From: Arthrobacter alpinus
GTDB taxonomy: Bacteria > Actinomycetota > Actinomycetes > Actinomycetales > Micrococcaceae
DNA: 64,000 nucleotides
Assembly: GCF_001445575.1 (NCBI RefSeq)
Contig: NZ_CP013200.1
Location: forward strand, 372,001 to 436,000
Reading direction: 5' to 3'
The position numbers and the translations under genes are program-made. Of the stretch, positions 6,853 through 18,100 are shown piece by piece (positions within the stretch are counted from its first letter, which is position 1; every line of letters starts with the position of its first letter). Below the pieces are notes generated by a model. It made no database searches. It was not told the DNA's origin and saw only the letters and a list, made by a program, of their open reading frames with translations.

Positions 6853-9800
6853 ATGACTGCTGAAACTTTTGTCGCCGGCGTCGATGGTCCGGCATCGGAC
6901 GCAATGTTGAAATTGGGGCGTTTCTTCACCAAGTGGGATGAGACGGACGATGGCCGGGCCGTGTTCCGCGAAGGCGGGCGTGCCGGTGACATCTTCTACC
7001 GCGACAGATGGAGTCACGACAAGGTTGTCAGATCCACCCATGGCGTGAACTGCACCGGCTCCTGCTCATGGAAGGTGTACGTCAAAGACGGCATCATCAC
7101 CTGGGAATCCCAGCAGACCGATTACCCAAGCGTTGGCCCGGACAGTCCAGAATATGAACCGCGCGGCTGCCCTCGAGGCGCCGCTTTTTCTTGGTACACC
7201 TACTCCCCAACCCGCGTCCGCTTCCCTTATGCCCGCGGCGTGCTCGTGGAAATGTACCGCGAAGCGAAAGCCCGCCTGAAGGACCCCGTCTTGGCGTTCG
7301 CCGAAGTTGCCGGTGACCCGGAAAAGCGCCGCAGGTACCAGAACGCCCGCGGCAAGGGCGGATTGGTCCGCACCTCATGGGCCGAGGCGCTGGAAATTGC
7401 CGCCGCCGCGCACGTGAACACCATCAAGACGTACGGCCCCGACCGTGTCTCCGGCTTCTCCCCCATTCCGGCCATGTCCATGGTCAGTCACGCCATTGGC
7501 ACTCGCTTTGTGCAGCTCATCGGCGGGGTTATGACGTCCTTCTACGACTGGTATGCGGACCTTCCCGTAGCCAGCCCGCAAGTGTTCGGCGATCAGACCG
7601 ACGTCCCGGAATCCGGCGACTGGTGGGACGCTACCTACCTGATGATGTGGGGCTCCAACGTCCCCGTCACCCGCACCCCGGACGCGCACTGGATGGCCGA
7701 GGTCCGTTACCGTGGCACCAAGGTCATCGCCATCAGCCCCGACTACGCCGATAACACCAAGTTCGCCGACGAATGGCTCCCCGCGGCGGCCGGCACCGAC
7801 GCCGCCCTCGCCATGGGCATGGGCCACGTGACGCTCAAGGAATTCTTCGTTGACCGCCAGGTCCCGTTCTTCCAGAGCTACGTCCGCCAATTCACCGACC
7901 TCCCCTTCCTCATCCGTCTGGAGAAGCACGACGACGGGACGTACGTTCCCGGGAAATTCCTCACCGCTGCGTTCGTCCCCGGCTGCGAATTTGTGGAGGA
8001 CGCGGCGTTCAAGACGCTGCTTTTTGACAAGGTCACCAGCTCTGGGCTGGTGCCCAATGGAACCTTGGGACACAGGTATTCCAAGACCGGTGAGGGCAAG
8101 TGGAACCTTGACCTAACGGGGATAGAACCGGCACTGAGCATGGCTGAGGTCTCCTCGGAATCCGTTGAGATCCTGCTCCCCTGTTTTGAGGATCCCGAGG
8201 GTGCCGGCTCCATCATGCACCGCGGTGTTCCCGTCGCCGTGGTGGGCGGCCACCTGGTCACCACCGTCTACGACCTCATGCTGGCCCAATACGGAGTGGG
8301 CCGTGACGGCTTGCCCGGCGTCTGGGCCAAGGACTACAACGACGTTTCCGTCCCCTACACCCCGGCCTGGCAGGAGGAGATCACCTCCGTCCCGGCACAG
8401 GCCTGCATTCGGGTGGCCCGCGAATTTGCCCGCAACGCCGAGCAGTCAAAGGGCCGTTCCATGATCATCATGGGCGCCGGCATCTGCCAGTGGTTCCACG
8501 GCGACACCACCTACCGGGCCATTCTGGCCTTGGTCATGTTGACGGGCTGCATGGGCCGCAACGGCGGCGGCTGGGCACACTACGTGGGGCAGGAAAAGTG
8601 CCGCCCCATCACCGGCTGGGTGTCCTTGGCCAACGGTCTGGACTGGTCGCGCCCGCCGCGCACCATGATTGGCACCGGCTACTGGTACATGCACACCGAT
8701 CAGTGGCGACAAGATGGTTATTCAGCCGACGCCCTGAAATCACCGCTGTCCACAGGCAACCTAGACGGCATGCACACGGCCGACGCCCTGGCACAGTCCG
8801 TACGCCTGGGCTGGATGCCGTTCTACCCACAGTTCGACTCCAACCCCCTGGACCTGGCCGACAAAGCCATCGCGGCAGTCGCCGCAGGCGAGGCTCCGGA
8901 TGAGAAGACATGGGTGGCCCAGTCCCTCATGAACCGGACAGTGAACCCGGCCATTGAGGACATTGACGCTCCGGAAAACTGGCCGCGCACCCTAGTGCTT
9001 TGGCGCTCCAACTTGTTCGGTTCCTCGGCCAAGGGCAACGAGTATTTCCTGCGCAACCTACTGGGTACCCACAACAACGTCATGGGTCAGGACAGCCACG
9101 AATCACTGAAACCGCAGGACGTGAAATGGCACGAGGAAGGGCCGGAAGGAAAGCTGGACTTCCTAATGTCCGCGGACTTCCGCATGACCAGTACCACCCT
9201 ACTCTCCGACGTGGTCTTCCCGGCAGCTACTTGGTATGAGAAGCACGATCTCTCCTCCACCGACATGCACCCCTTTGTGCACGCCTTCACCCCGGCCATC
9301 GACCCGCCCTGGGAGACCAAGACGGACTTTGAGCTGTTCAACTTACTGGCCGAGGAACTCTCACGCCAAGCTGTGAAGCATCTGGGCACGCGCAAGGACC
9401 TTGTCAGTGTCCCGCTCATCCATGACACCGTGGGCCAGATTGCCCAACCCGGCGGCGTGGTCCGCGACTGGCGCAAAGAGGGAATCGACGGCGTCCCCGG
9501 CCAAAACATGCCCAACTTCATGGTGGTGGAGCGAGACTATACGGCCATCGCGAACAAGCTCACCGCCGTCGGACCTCTGGCAGACAAGCTGGGCTTCACC
9601 GTCAAGGACATCACCTACAAACTGGATAAGGCCCTGGACCACCTGGCCAAGGCAAACGGCGTCATGATGGGCGGTGCCGCGCACGGGCGCCCAGCCATCG
9701 ATACCGACGCGAAAATGGCCGAGGCGATCCTGACGTTCTCCGGCACCACCAACGGCCAACTCGCCGTGGCCGGCTTCAAGGAAATGGAACGCAAAACGGG

Positions 9801-10566
9801 CATGAAGCTCGTGGATCTGGCCGAGGGCAGCGAAGAGAAACACATCTCCTTCGCCATGACTCAGGCCGGGCCGCAGCCAGTCATCACCTCACCTGAATGG
9901 TCGGGGTCGGAGACGGGCGGGCGGCGCTACGCACCGTTCACACAGAACATTGAGCGGCTCAAGCCCTTCCACACGCTGACCGGGCGCATGCACTTCTTCC
10001 TTGACCATGACTGGATGATCGATATCGGTGAGGCGCTGCCCATCTACCGGCCACCCCTTGATATGCACCGGCTCTTTGGCGAACCGAAGCTGGGCCCCAA
10101 CGGGGATAAGGAAATTGTGGTGCGGTACCTGACACCCCACTCCAAGTGGTCCATTCACTCCGAATACCAGGACAACCTGCTGATGCTCTCGCTATCCCGT
10201 GGCGGTCCCACCGTATGGATGAGCCCGCAGGATGCCGGTTCCATCTCTGTCAAGGACAACGAATGGGTTGAGTGTGTCAACGCCAACGGCGTATTCGTGG
10301 GCAGGGCGGTGGTCAGCCACCGCATGCCCGAGGGAGTGGCGTACATCTACCACGCACAGGAGCGCACCATCGACGTGCCGAAGTCGGAGGCCACGGGCCG
10401 TCGCGGTGGCATCCACAACTCGGTGACCCGTTTGTTGGTGAAACCGTCTCACTTGATTGGCGGGTACGCGCAGCTGACCTACGCGTTCAACTACCTTGGC
10501 CCCACCGGAAACCAGCGAGACAACGTTTCCACCATCCGTCGCCGTTCCCAGGAGGTGCAGTACTAA
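6853..10566 (+). CDS. narG: Respiratory nitrate reductase alpha subunit
   Basis: 1237 residues, the normal NarG length. The N-terminal region has the HGVNCTGSCSW motif (around residues 62-72) that binds the FS0 [4Fe-4S] cluster through His and Cys. It is followed by the long molybdopterin-guanine-dinucleotide-binding body and the C-terminal molydopterin dinucleotide-binding domain. NarG reduces nitrate to nitrite at a Mo-bis-MGD centre on the cytoplasmic face of the membrane, using electrons from NarH and NarI. It is first in the operon, and its stop overlaps the narH start by one base (TAATG). Confidence 0.97.
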   Translation: MTAETFVAGVDGPASDAMLKLGRFFTKWDETDDGRAVFREGGRAGDIFYRDRWSHDKVVRSTHGVNCTGSCSWKVYVKDGIITWESQQTDYPSVGPDSPEYEPRGCPRGAAFSWYTYSPTRVRFPYARGVLVEMYREAKARLKDPVLAFAEVAGDPEKRRRYQNARGKGGLVRTSWAEALEIAAAAHVNTIKTYGPDRVSGFSPIPAMSMVSHAIGTRFVQLIGGVMTSFYDWYADLPVASPQVFGDQTDVPESGDWWDATYLMMWGSNVPVTRTPDAHWMAEVRYRGTKVIAISPDYADNTKFADEWLPAAAGTDAALAMGMGHVTLKEFFVDRQVPFFQSYVRQFTDLPFLIRLEKHDDGTYVPGKFLTAAFVPGCEFVEDAAFKTLLFDKVTSSGLVPNGTLGHRYSKTGEGKWNLDLTGIEPALSMAEVSSESVEILLPCFEDPEGAGSIMHRGVPVAVVGGHLVTTVYDLMLAQYGVGRDGLPGVWAKDYNDVSVPYTPAWQEEITSVPAQACIRVAREFARNAEQSKGRSMIIMGAGICQWFHGDTTYRAILALVMLTGCMGRNGGGWAHYVGQEKCRPITGWVSLANGLDWSRPPRTMIGTGYWYMHTDQWRQDGYSADALKSPLSTGNLDGMHTADALAQSVRLGWMPFYPQFDSNPLDLADKAIAAVAAGEAPDEKTWVAQSLMNRTVNPAIEDIDAPENWPRTLVLWRSNLFGSSAKGNEYFLRNLLGTHNNVMGQDSHESLKPQDVKWHEEGPEGKLDFLMSADFRMTSTTLLSDVVFPAATWYEKHDLSSTDMHPFVHAFTPAIDPPWETKTDFELFNLLAEELSRQAVKHLGTRKDLVSVPLIHDTVGQIAQPGGVVRDWRKEGIDGVPGQNMPNFMVVERDYTAIANKLTAVGPLADKLGFTVKDITYKLDKALDHLAKANGVMMGGAAHGRPAIDTDAKMAEAILTFSGTTNGQLAVAGFKEMERKTGMKLVDLAEGSEEKHISFAMTQAGPQPVITSPEWSGSETGGRRYAPFTQNIERLKPFHTLTGRMHFFLDHDWMIDIGEALPIYRPPLDMHRLFGEPKLGPNGDKEIVVRYLTPHSKWSIHSEYQDNLLMLSLSRGGPTVWMSPQDAGSISVKDNEWVECVNANGVFVGRAVVSHRMPEGVAYIYHAQERTIDVPKSEATGRRGGIHNSVTRLLVKPSHLIGGYAQLTYAFNYLGPTGNQRDNVSTIRRRSQEVQY

Positions 10567-12284
10567 TGCGTGTTATGGCTCAAATGGGCATGGTCATGAA
10601 CTTGGACAAATGCATTGGTTGCCACACGTGCTCCGTCACGTGCAAGCAGGCATGGACCAACCGTGCAGGGGTGGAATACGTCTGGTTCAACAACGTCGAA
10701 ACCCGCCCCGGACAGGGCTATCCGCGCCGCTACGAGGACCAGGAAAAGTGGAAGGGCGGCTGGGAGCTCAATAAGCGCGGCCGCCTCAAGCTCAAGGCCG
10801 GCGGGCGTGTAAAGAAACTGTTCGGCCTCTTCGCCAACCCCATCCAACCCGAACTCAAGGACTACTACGAGCCCTGGACCTACGATTACAAGACCCTCGT
10901 AGACGCACCACTGGGCGACGACTTCCCAGTGGCACGGCCCAAGTCGCTGATCACCGGCAAGGACACGAAGATCACCTGGAGTGCCAACTGGGATGACGAT
11001 CTGGGCGGCACCTCAGAGATGGGTCATCTGGACCCCATTGTGGAGAAGGTCCGCCGCGAGTCTGAGGACAAGATCAAATTCGAGTTCGAGCAGACGTTCA
11101 TGTTCTACCTGCCGCGCATTTGCGAGCACTGCCTGAACCCGTCCTGCATGGCATCGTGCCCCTCAGGCGCCATTTATAAGCGCGTGGAAGACGGCATCGT
11201 GCTGGTCGATCAAGACCAGTGCCGCGGCTGGCGCCAGTGCATGACCGGCTGCCCCTACAAGAAGATTTACTTCAACCACAAGACTGGCAAGGCCGAGAAG
11301 TGTACGTTCTGCTACCCCCGCATCGAGGTGGGCCTGCCCACCGTGTGCTCGGAAACCTGTGTAGGCCGCCTGCGGTACCTGGGCCTTTTCCTGTACGACG
11401 CCGATGCCGTCACCGCTGCTGCCTCGGTGACCGATCCCCAGGATTTGTACCAGTCGCAGATGGATGTGCTGCTGGACCCCAATGATCCCGAAGTCATCAA
11501 GGCGGCCCGCGAACAGGGCATCCAGGAGGACTGGATCGAGGCCGCCCAAAAGTCACCCGTGTACGCACTGACCAAGGTGTACAAGGTGGCCCTGCCGCTA
11601 CACCCGGAATACCGCACCATGCCCATGGTCTGGTACATCCCGCCGCTCTCCCCCGTGGTTGATCTGCTGCGCGATCAGGGGCACGACGCCGAGGACAAGG
11701 ACGTGTTGTTCGGCGCCATTGACGCCCTGCGCATCCCGGTCGAGTACCTGGCCGAACTATTCACCGCAGGCGACACGGATCTGGTCACCGGCGTCCTGCA
11801 AAAGCTGGCCGCCATGCGGGCCTACATGCGCGGCATCTCGCTGGGCAATGATCCCGATGAGTCCATCCCCGCCTCCGTGGGCATGGACGGTGCCACCATG
11901 TATGAGATGTACCGGCTCATGGCCATTGCCAAGTACGACGAACGCTATGTGATCCCCAAGGCGCATGCCGAGCAGGCTCATGATCTGGAAGAGATGGGTT
12001 GTTCCCTCGATTTCGACGGCGGACCCGGCATGGCTTCCATGGGTTCCTCGCCCTTCGGTGAGGCCAGCGGACGGCCCACACCGGTGGCGTTGGAAACGTT
12101 CAACGCGCTCAAGGACCGGCAAACCTCCGACTCCGTGGCCGGCGCGGACACGCTGGCCGGCCGCGTGAACCTGCTGAATTGGGATGGCAACGGCGCACCC
12201 GCCGGGATGTTCCCGCAAAAGCATCCCACCGAGCCTCCGGAAGCAGCACGTGAGGATGCCCTCGAAGGCGGTGGCAGCTCATGA
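10566..12284 (+). CDS. narH: Respiratory nitrate reductase beta subunit
   Basis: 572 residues from the ATG overlapping the narG stop; a GGAGGTG ribosome-binding site lies just upstream, inside narG. Four cysteine groups carry the iron-sulfur clusters: CIGCHTCSVTC near the N-terminus, CEHCLNPSCMASC, CRGWRQCMTGC and CTFCYPR with a later CSETC. In the third group a tryptophan replaces one cysteine, as in other NarH proteins with a [3Fe-4S] cluster. NarH passes electrons from the NarI haems to NarG. The narJ start overlaps its stop (ATGA). Confidence 0.96.
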   Translation: MRVMAQMGMVMNLDKCIGCHTCSVTCKQAWTNRAGVEYVWFNNVETRPGQGYPRRYEDQEKWKGGWELNKRGRLKLKAGGRVKKLFGLFANPIQPELKDYYEPWTYDYKTLVDAPLGDDFPVARPKSLITGKDTKITWSANWDDDLGGTSEMGHLDPIVEKVRRESEDKIKFEFEQTFMFYLPRICEHCLNPSCMASCPSGAIYKRVEDGIVLVDQDQCRGWRQCMTGCPYKKIYFNHKTGKAEKCTFCYPRIEVGLPTVCSETCVGRLRYLGLFLYDADAVTAAASVTDPQDLYQSQMDVLLDPNDPEVIKAAREQGIQEDWIEAAQKSPVYALTKVYKVALPLHPEYRTMPMVWYIPPLSPVVDLLRDQGHDAEDKDVLFGAIDALRIPVEYLAELFTAGDTDLVTGVLQKLAAMRAYMRGISLGNDPDESIPASVGMDGATMYEMYRLMAIAKYDERYVIPKAHAEQAHDLEEMGCSLDFDGGPGMASMGSSPFGEASGRPTPVALETFNALKDRQTSDSVAGADTLAGRVNLLNWDGNGAPAGMFPQKHPTEPPEAAREDALEGGGSS

Positions 12285-12925
12285 GCTCTCCAGCCTCCAA
12301 AGCAGCCAGCAAAAAGGACCAGGTCACGTTTTTAGCGGCGTCGTGGTGTTTGTCCTACCCGGATGAGCAACTCGTGGACCGGGTGCCCATGATGCGTGCC
12401 GCCCTGGGTGAGTTTGCCGGCGCAGGCCAGCCCTTCGCCGTCGTTCTTGAGCGGCTAGAAAGCACCGAGCTCATGGCTTTGCAAGGCCAATACGTTCAAG
12501 AGTTTGACCTCGGCAAGAGGCATGCGCTGCACCTCTCCTACTGGACCGACGGCGATACCCGGCGGCGCGGGGAGGTGCTGGGCGCGTTTAAGAAGGTGTA
12601 CCGGGGCTCTGACACGCTGGTGGACACGTGGGGTGAGCTGCCCGATTTTCTGCCCATGGTGCTGGAATATGCGGCCACTGTGGACATGTCCGCCGGCAAG
12701 GAATTACTGGCGCAGTACCGGCCGAGCCTGGAACTGATCAAGTTTGGGCTGCTGCGTGATGAGCTGCCGCATTCTCAGATTCTGCAGGCCATCTGCAACA
12801 CCCTGCCGGGCGCATCCCCGGCAGATGAACAAGCTGTCATGCGGATGGCAGGCTATGGCCCGCCCACCGAATCCGTGGGGCTGGACCCGTACGATCCGCG
12901 GCTGCTGCCCATGAAAGGGGCATGA
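12281..12925 (+). CDS. narJ: Nitrate reductase molybdenum cofactor assembly chaperone
   Basis: 214 residues, typical of the NarJ/TorD-type chaperones. The pattern includes FLAASWCLSYPDE near the start, FDLGKRHALHLSY and LPDFLPMVLEYAA. NarJ is not part of the finished complex; it binds apo-NarG and lets molybdenum cofactor be inserted before membrane attachment. It overlaps narH by four bases, and narI begins within a few bases of its stop. The position inside narGHJI makes the assignment safe. Confidence 0.92.
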   Translation: MSSPASKAASKKDQVTFLAASWCLSYPDEQLVDRVPMMRAALGEFAGAGQPFAVVLERLESTELMALQGQYVQEFDLGKRHALHLSYWTDGDTRRRGEVLGAFKKVYRGSDTLVDTWGELPDFLPMVLEYAATVDMSAGKELLAQYRPSLELIKFGLLRDELPHSQILQAICNTLPGASPADEQAVMRMAGYGPPTESVGLDPYDPRLLPMKGA

Positions 12926-12928
12926 GTG

Positions 12929-13675
12929 ATGGACATCTTCCTTTGGGGTGTGTTGCCCTACGTCATGGTGGTCATCCTGGTGGGTGGCTCCGTGTGGCGC
13001 TACAAGTTTGACCAGTTCGGCTGGACCACACGCTCCTCCCAGCTCTACGAATCCAAGTTGCTGCGCATTGGTTCGCCGGTGTTCCACTTTGGCCTGCTGG
13101 CCGTGATTGCCGGGCACGTCTTTGGGCTGATCATTCCACAGTCGTGGACCGAAGCTGTGGGCATGACGGAGAACATTTACCACTTCAACGCCCTGTTTGT
13201 GGGCACCATTGCCGGGGTGGGCACGCTCGCCGGAATCTCGCTGCTGATCTACCGACGCCGCAAAACCGGACCGGTGTTCATGGCGACCACCAAGAACGAC
13301 AAACTCATGTATGTGGTGCTCGTGGCGGCCATTGTGTTTGGTTTGTGGACCACTCTGGCCAGCGTGTTCTGGCCCGATCATGACGTAACGTACCGCGACA
13401 CGGTCTCCCCGTGGTTCCGCTCCCTGTTCATCTTCCAGCCGGATATTGCCGCCATGGCTGCGGCACCGACCTCGTTCCACATCCACACGCTGGTGGGCAT
13501 GGTGCTGTTCATGGTGTGGCCTTTCACCCGGCTGGTTCACGCCTTCACGGCGCCGCTGCACTACCTGTTCCGGCCCTACATTGTGTACCGCTCACGGGAC
13601 AGGGGCGCCAGCGTGGCTCCCCGCAGCGGCTGGTCCGAAGTGGGCACCCGCGACCGCGACACCACCAAGCGCTAG
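12929..13675 (+). CDS. narI: Respiratory nitrate reductase gamma subunit, cytochrome b
   Basis: 248 residues with five strongly hydrophobic segments. Histidines in the membrane segments (for example FHFGLLAVIAGHVFG and HIHTLVGMVLF) are placed to ligate the two b-type haems. NarI anchors NarGH and takes electrons from menaquinol. The start is either the ATG at 12929 or the GTG directly before it at 12926; AAAGGGG at 12914-12920 suits both. It is the last structural gene of the reductase, followed after 72 bases by the transporter. Confidence 0.94.
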   Translation: MDIFLWGVLPYVMVVILVGGSVWRYKFDQFGWTTRSSQLYESKLLRIGSPVFHFGLLAVIAGHVFGLIIPQSWTEAVGMTENIYHFNALFVGTIAGVGTLAGISLLIYRRRKTGPVFMATTKNDKLMYVVLVAAIVFGLWTTLASVFWPDHDVTYRDTVSPWFRSLFIFQPDIAAMAAAPTSFHIHTLVGMVLFMVWPFTRLVHAFTAPLHYLFRPYIVYRSRDRGASVAPRSGWSEVGTRDRDTTKR

Positions 13676-13747
13676 GCCCCGCTGGGCCCCAACAGGCCCT
13701 GACGCTCACGCCCCACCAACAGGTGCTACCCACCATCAGGAGAGATC

Positions 13748-14983
13748 ATGGCCTCAACAACAGCCCCGCACCCGCCTCCGCTTGCGGGCCAGGCACTGAA
13801 CCTGACGTTGGCAACCGCCGCCTCCGTGGTGGGTTTCTGGGCCTGGAACATCATCGCCACTCTGAGCACGCACTACGCCAACTCCATGGAACTCTCCGCA
13901 GGGACCATGGGCATCTTGGTCGCCATGCCCATCTTTGTGGGATCGCTGGGCCGCATTGTGGTGGGCACCATGACGGACAGATTTGGTGGGCGCGCCTTGT
14001 TCACCTTTGTCCTGGTGGCCACCATTCCCACCGTTTTGCTGGTCGCGTTGGGAGGGGCACTGAACTCATTTGTCATAGTGCTTGCGGCCGGCTTCCTTTT
14101 GGGTGTTGCCGGAACGGTGTTTGCCGTTGGCATCCCGTTCGTCAGCGCCTGGTATCCGCCACACCGCCGCGGTTTTGCCACGGGCGTGTTCGGCGCAGGC
14201 ATGGGCGGCACAGCGCTGGCCGCCTTCTTGAACCCGCGGCTAGTGAAATCGATCGGCTACGTGCCCACGCACCTGCTGATCGCGGGCATTCTGGCCGTCA
14301 TGGCTGTTGTGGTGTGGGTGTTCATGAAGAACGCCCCCGGCTGGGAACCCAATACGGCGCCCGTGATGCCCAAGCTGATTGACGCGGCCAAGCTGGCCGT
14401 CACGTGGAAGATGTGTTTCCTGTACGCCGTGGCCTTTGGCGGGTTCGTCTCCTTCGCCACCTACCTGCCCACCTATCTGCGCGATGTCTATGAGTTTGAT
14501 CCAAGCTCCGCAGGGGCCCGAACAGCCGGATTCGCCTTAGCCGCCGTGATGGCCCGGCCCATTGGCGGTGTGCTGGCGGACAAGATTGGTTCCAAGCCTG
14601 TAGTGCTCGCATCCTTCACGGGCGTTGCCATTCTGGGTTTCCTCGTGGCACTTGAACCAGCGGCCGATGTTCAGGCTGGCCCGGTATTCCTGGCCCTGGC
14701 CGCCTCTCTGGGGCTTGGTACCGGCGGCGTCTTCGCCTGGGTGGGGACGTTGTCCCCGGACGGCAAGGTGGGCACCATCAGCGGCATTGTCAGTGCTGCC
14801 GGCGGTCTGGGCGGTTACTTCCCACCACTGATCATGGGGATGACCTATAACCCCGACGCCGAGAACTACAAGTACGCCATTGGCCTCTCACTGCTGGTGA
14901 TCACAGCCATCGTGGCGCTCTTGTTTGCATTGCTCTTCGTCAAAGCACCCATGAAGAAACAGCTGACGCCAGCCAAGGAGTAA
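13748..14983 (+). CDS. narK: NarK-type nitrate/nitrite MFS transporter
   Basis: 411 residues with about 12 membrane segments of the major facilitator type. The A-motif-like loop GTMTDRFGGR follows helix 2, and glycine-rich helices (FGAGMGGTAL, SAAGGLGGYFPP) match the nitrate-signature helices of the NarK/NasA family. A good ribosome-binding site (AGGAGAG) precedes the ATG. Position directly after narGHJI supports nitrate uptake, nitrite extrusion or exchange during nitrate respiration; the direction cannot be told from sequence. A stem-loop follows at 15021-15057. Confidence 0.9.
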   Translation: MASTTAPHPPPLAGQALNLTLATAASVVGFWAWNIIATLSTHYANSMELSAGTMGILVAMPIFVGSLGRIVVGTMTDRFGGRALFTFVLVATIPTVLLVALGGALNSFVIVLAAGFLLGVAGTVFAVGIPFVSAWYPPHRRGFATGVFGAGMGGTALAAFLNPRLVKSIGYVPTHLLIAGILAVMAVVVWVFMKNAPGWEPNTAPVMPKLIDAAKLAVTWKMCFLYAVAFGGFVSFATYLPTYLRDVYEFDPSSAGARTAGFALAAVMARPIGGVLADKIGSKPVVLASFTGVAILGFLVALEPAADVQAGPVFLALAASLGLGTGGVFAWVGTLSPDGKVGTISGIVSAAGGLGGYFPPLIMGMTYNPDAENYKYAIGLSLLVITAIVALLFALLFVKAPMKKQLTPAKE

Positions 14984-15020
14984 TCCTCTCCACGTAGCTC
15001 TGCGCATAAAGCACCTCATC

Positions 15021-15057
15021 ACGGCAGGGGGCTGGGCAATGACCCGGCCCCCGCCGT
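15021..15057 (+). terminator. Stem-loop at the end of the nar operon
   Basis: ACGGCAGGGGGC pairs with GCCCCCGCCGT, with one bulged base, about 40 bases after the narK stop. CCGCCGTCGTAC at 15051-15062 is the core shared by other terminators in this window. Confidence 0.6.
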
Positions 15058-15147
15058 CGTACTTCCCTTGGGAAGAATTTTCTTGGGGAAGCACATTTTG
15101 GGCACAGGGACGAACGGGGTAAAAATTGCCGCCAATACTGCGTAGGA

Positions 15148-18100
15148 TTGATAGATGTGGTTCCTCCCCTTGGGCCACTCCCAACCGACAGGTGGCACAG
15201 TTCAGTGACGCACTCCTCCGCTGGCTCACGTTTGATGACGCGGGTCGCCGAGTTCACCGAGAATTCCATTGCCGCTGGCCGAGCCTACGCCGATGAAGAC
15301 CGGGTCAGCGACATCATGCTGGAACCGGCCACCGGTCTGCTCTCCGGCAAGGTGACAGGGTCCGAGGTCTACCGGGCCACGGCCAAGTTAGTCCGCGAGC
15401 ACGACGGCGTCATCGCCTGCCGTGTGGGCATCTGCAACTGTCCCGTGCGGCAAAACTGCAAGCATGTGGTGGCGTTGATCGCCGCGGCCGAGAACGACCC
15501 CTCCTTCACTGACTTCTTTGTCCCTGAGGAAGCGCCACGGGAACCCACCTTCTTGGAAACCCTGTTGGCCAAGGCCAAGGACAGCAAGGCCGCCCCCGCT
15601 CCAGCGCCGGGCCCCGATGCTCCTGCCGTTGATTCGTGGGAAGCTGCCCTGTCGGCGCTCTTGCCGCCGGCCGCCTCCGCCCCCAGCCCGGACACCCCGG
15701 CACTGGCTCTGCAATTTGAACTTCATGTGCCCCCGCCGCGCTTTTCCTACCGGGGCAGGGGCAGCACCGTTCCCTCACAGCCGGTGTTGAATGTGCGCCC
15801 CGTGGTCATGGGAACGCGCGGCAAATGGGTGAAGTCCGGCGTCAGCTGGGCCACCCTGGGCTACCTTTCTTACGGCGGCGCCCACGATCGCACCCAGCTC
15901 GAATGGCTCACCGAGTTCTTGTCCTCGCACAGCCCTCGCCAGTTCAATCACGGCAATGCTGGCGCCTGGCTGTCGCTGAATGATTATGCCGGCCGGAACC
16001 TGTGGCAGCTCCTGGCAACAGCGCACAAGAGCGGCATTGCGCTGATCCAGTCCGGCACCGGGGACCCCATTCATGTCAGCAATCAGGACGCCACACTCCA
16101 GCTTGATATCACTCAGGGTGAATCCGGCGCCTTGGAGGTTGGTCCGCTGATAGAGCTCGACGGCGCTCCCGTCACCGCCGAGGTGGTGGGCCAGATCGGT
16201 TCCCCTGTCTACGGCCTGTTCTTTTCTGATCAGGTGGATCCCGGGGCGTTGGCTACCTCCAGCTCCCAAGGCCGCAACGCCGTGGTCCGCGGCGGCGTCA
16301 CGCTGGCACCGCTGCCTGCCGGGACCTCCCCGCAGTTGCTGGAATTTGCCCTTCACAAAGACACTGTCCATATTCCAGCGGAAGCCAGGGACAAGTTCCT
16401 GACCCAGTTTTACCCGCAGCTCAAGCAGGCTGCACCGGTGGTCTCGGCCGATAATTCGGTGGAACTGCCAGCCTATGTGGAACCCACTTTGTCGCTGTTG
16501 GCGGCTTACGGCAGCGATCACACCGTGCGGCTGCACTGGGAATGGCACTACCCCGTAGGTACGCGGGTGACATCCCTGCCACTGTGGCCGGAACTAGGCG
16601 AAACCGCCGTCCGGGACACCGGCGCCGAGGCTCGGATCATTGAGCTCGTGGGCACACCGTGGGAAGACATCACGGCCATGGGTGTGGCGGCCAACCACGC
16701 GTGGGGCGAGCCTTTACTGGCTGGTTCGGCGTCGTTGAGCGGTCTGGATACACTCACCTTCACCGAGACAGTACTGCCTCGATTGCAGGAACTGCCCGGC
16801 ATTAAGGTGGAGACCAGTGGTGACATTGCCAGCTACCGCGAGGTTACTGAAGCTCCCATTGTCACCATTTCCACCAAGGCTACCGATGAGCGTGACTGGT
16901 TTGATCTGGGCATTGTGATCACGCTGGAGGGCCAGTACGTCTCCTTCGCAGCCGTGTTCTCCGCCCTCGCCGCAGGAAACACGCGCATGCTGTTGCCCAG
17001 TGGCGCCTACTTCTCCTTGGACCGCCCAGAATTGCACCAACTGCGCGCCTTGATCGATGAAGCCCGCAGCCTCAATGACAGCAAGGACGGGCAGCTGCGC
17101 ATCAGCCGCTTCCAAGCCGGCTTGTGGGATGAACTGGCCCAACTGGGCATTGTGGATGAACAGGCTCAGGCCTGGCGCAAGACGATCTCCGGCTTGCTCG
17201 ACGGCGGTCCGCCCAAGCCGCTGCCCTCGCCGGCAGGTTTGCACGCAACCCTACGCCCGTACCAGCTAGATGGCTTCAACTGGTTGCACTTCCTGTACAG
17301 CTTCGGGCTGGGCGGCGTGCTGGCCGATGATATGGGTTTGGGTAAGACTGTGCAGACCCTGGCCTTGGTCAGCCAGGTTAAGGCCGAGGACCCGGAGCTC
17401 AAATCACCGTTCCTGGTGGTGGCTCCTACCTCCGTAGTGGGTAACTGGGCCAGTGAAAGTGTGAAGTTTGCACCGGATCTGAAGGTTGTTACGGTGTCAG
17501 AAACGTTCGCCAAGAGCGGGTTCGTATCGGCAGACTTCTTTGCCGGGGCTGACATTGTCATCACCTCTTATGCCTTGTTCCGCATTGATTTCCCGGAGTA
17601 TGCCAAGCAGCCGTTTGCGGGTCTGATCCTGGATGAGGCTCAGTTTGTGAAGAACCATCAGTCCAAGGCGTACCAGTGTGTGCGCAAGCTGAAGGTTCCG
17701 TTCAAGCTGGCCGTCACCGGTACGCCCATGGAAAACAACCTCATGGAGCTGTGGGCTCTGCTGTCCATCGTGGCGCCGGGCTTGTTCCCCAGCCCCAAGC
17801 GTTTTGCGGAGTTCTACCAGCGTCCCATTGAAAAGAACGCTGATTCTGAGCTGCTAGCCAAGCTGCGTTCCCGGGTTAAGCCGCTCATGCTGCGCCGCAC
17901 CAAGGAACAGGTCATTGCAGACTTGCCGCCCAAGCAGGAGCAAATTCTGGAAGTGGAGCTCAATCCGCGGCACCAGAAGATTTACCAGACGCATTTGCAG
18001 CGTGAGCGGGCCAAGATTCTGGGCCTGCTGGAGGATGTGAATAAGAACCGTTTCACCATCTTCCAGTCACTGACGTTGCTGCGTCAGCTCAGCCTGGACG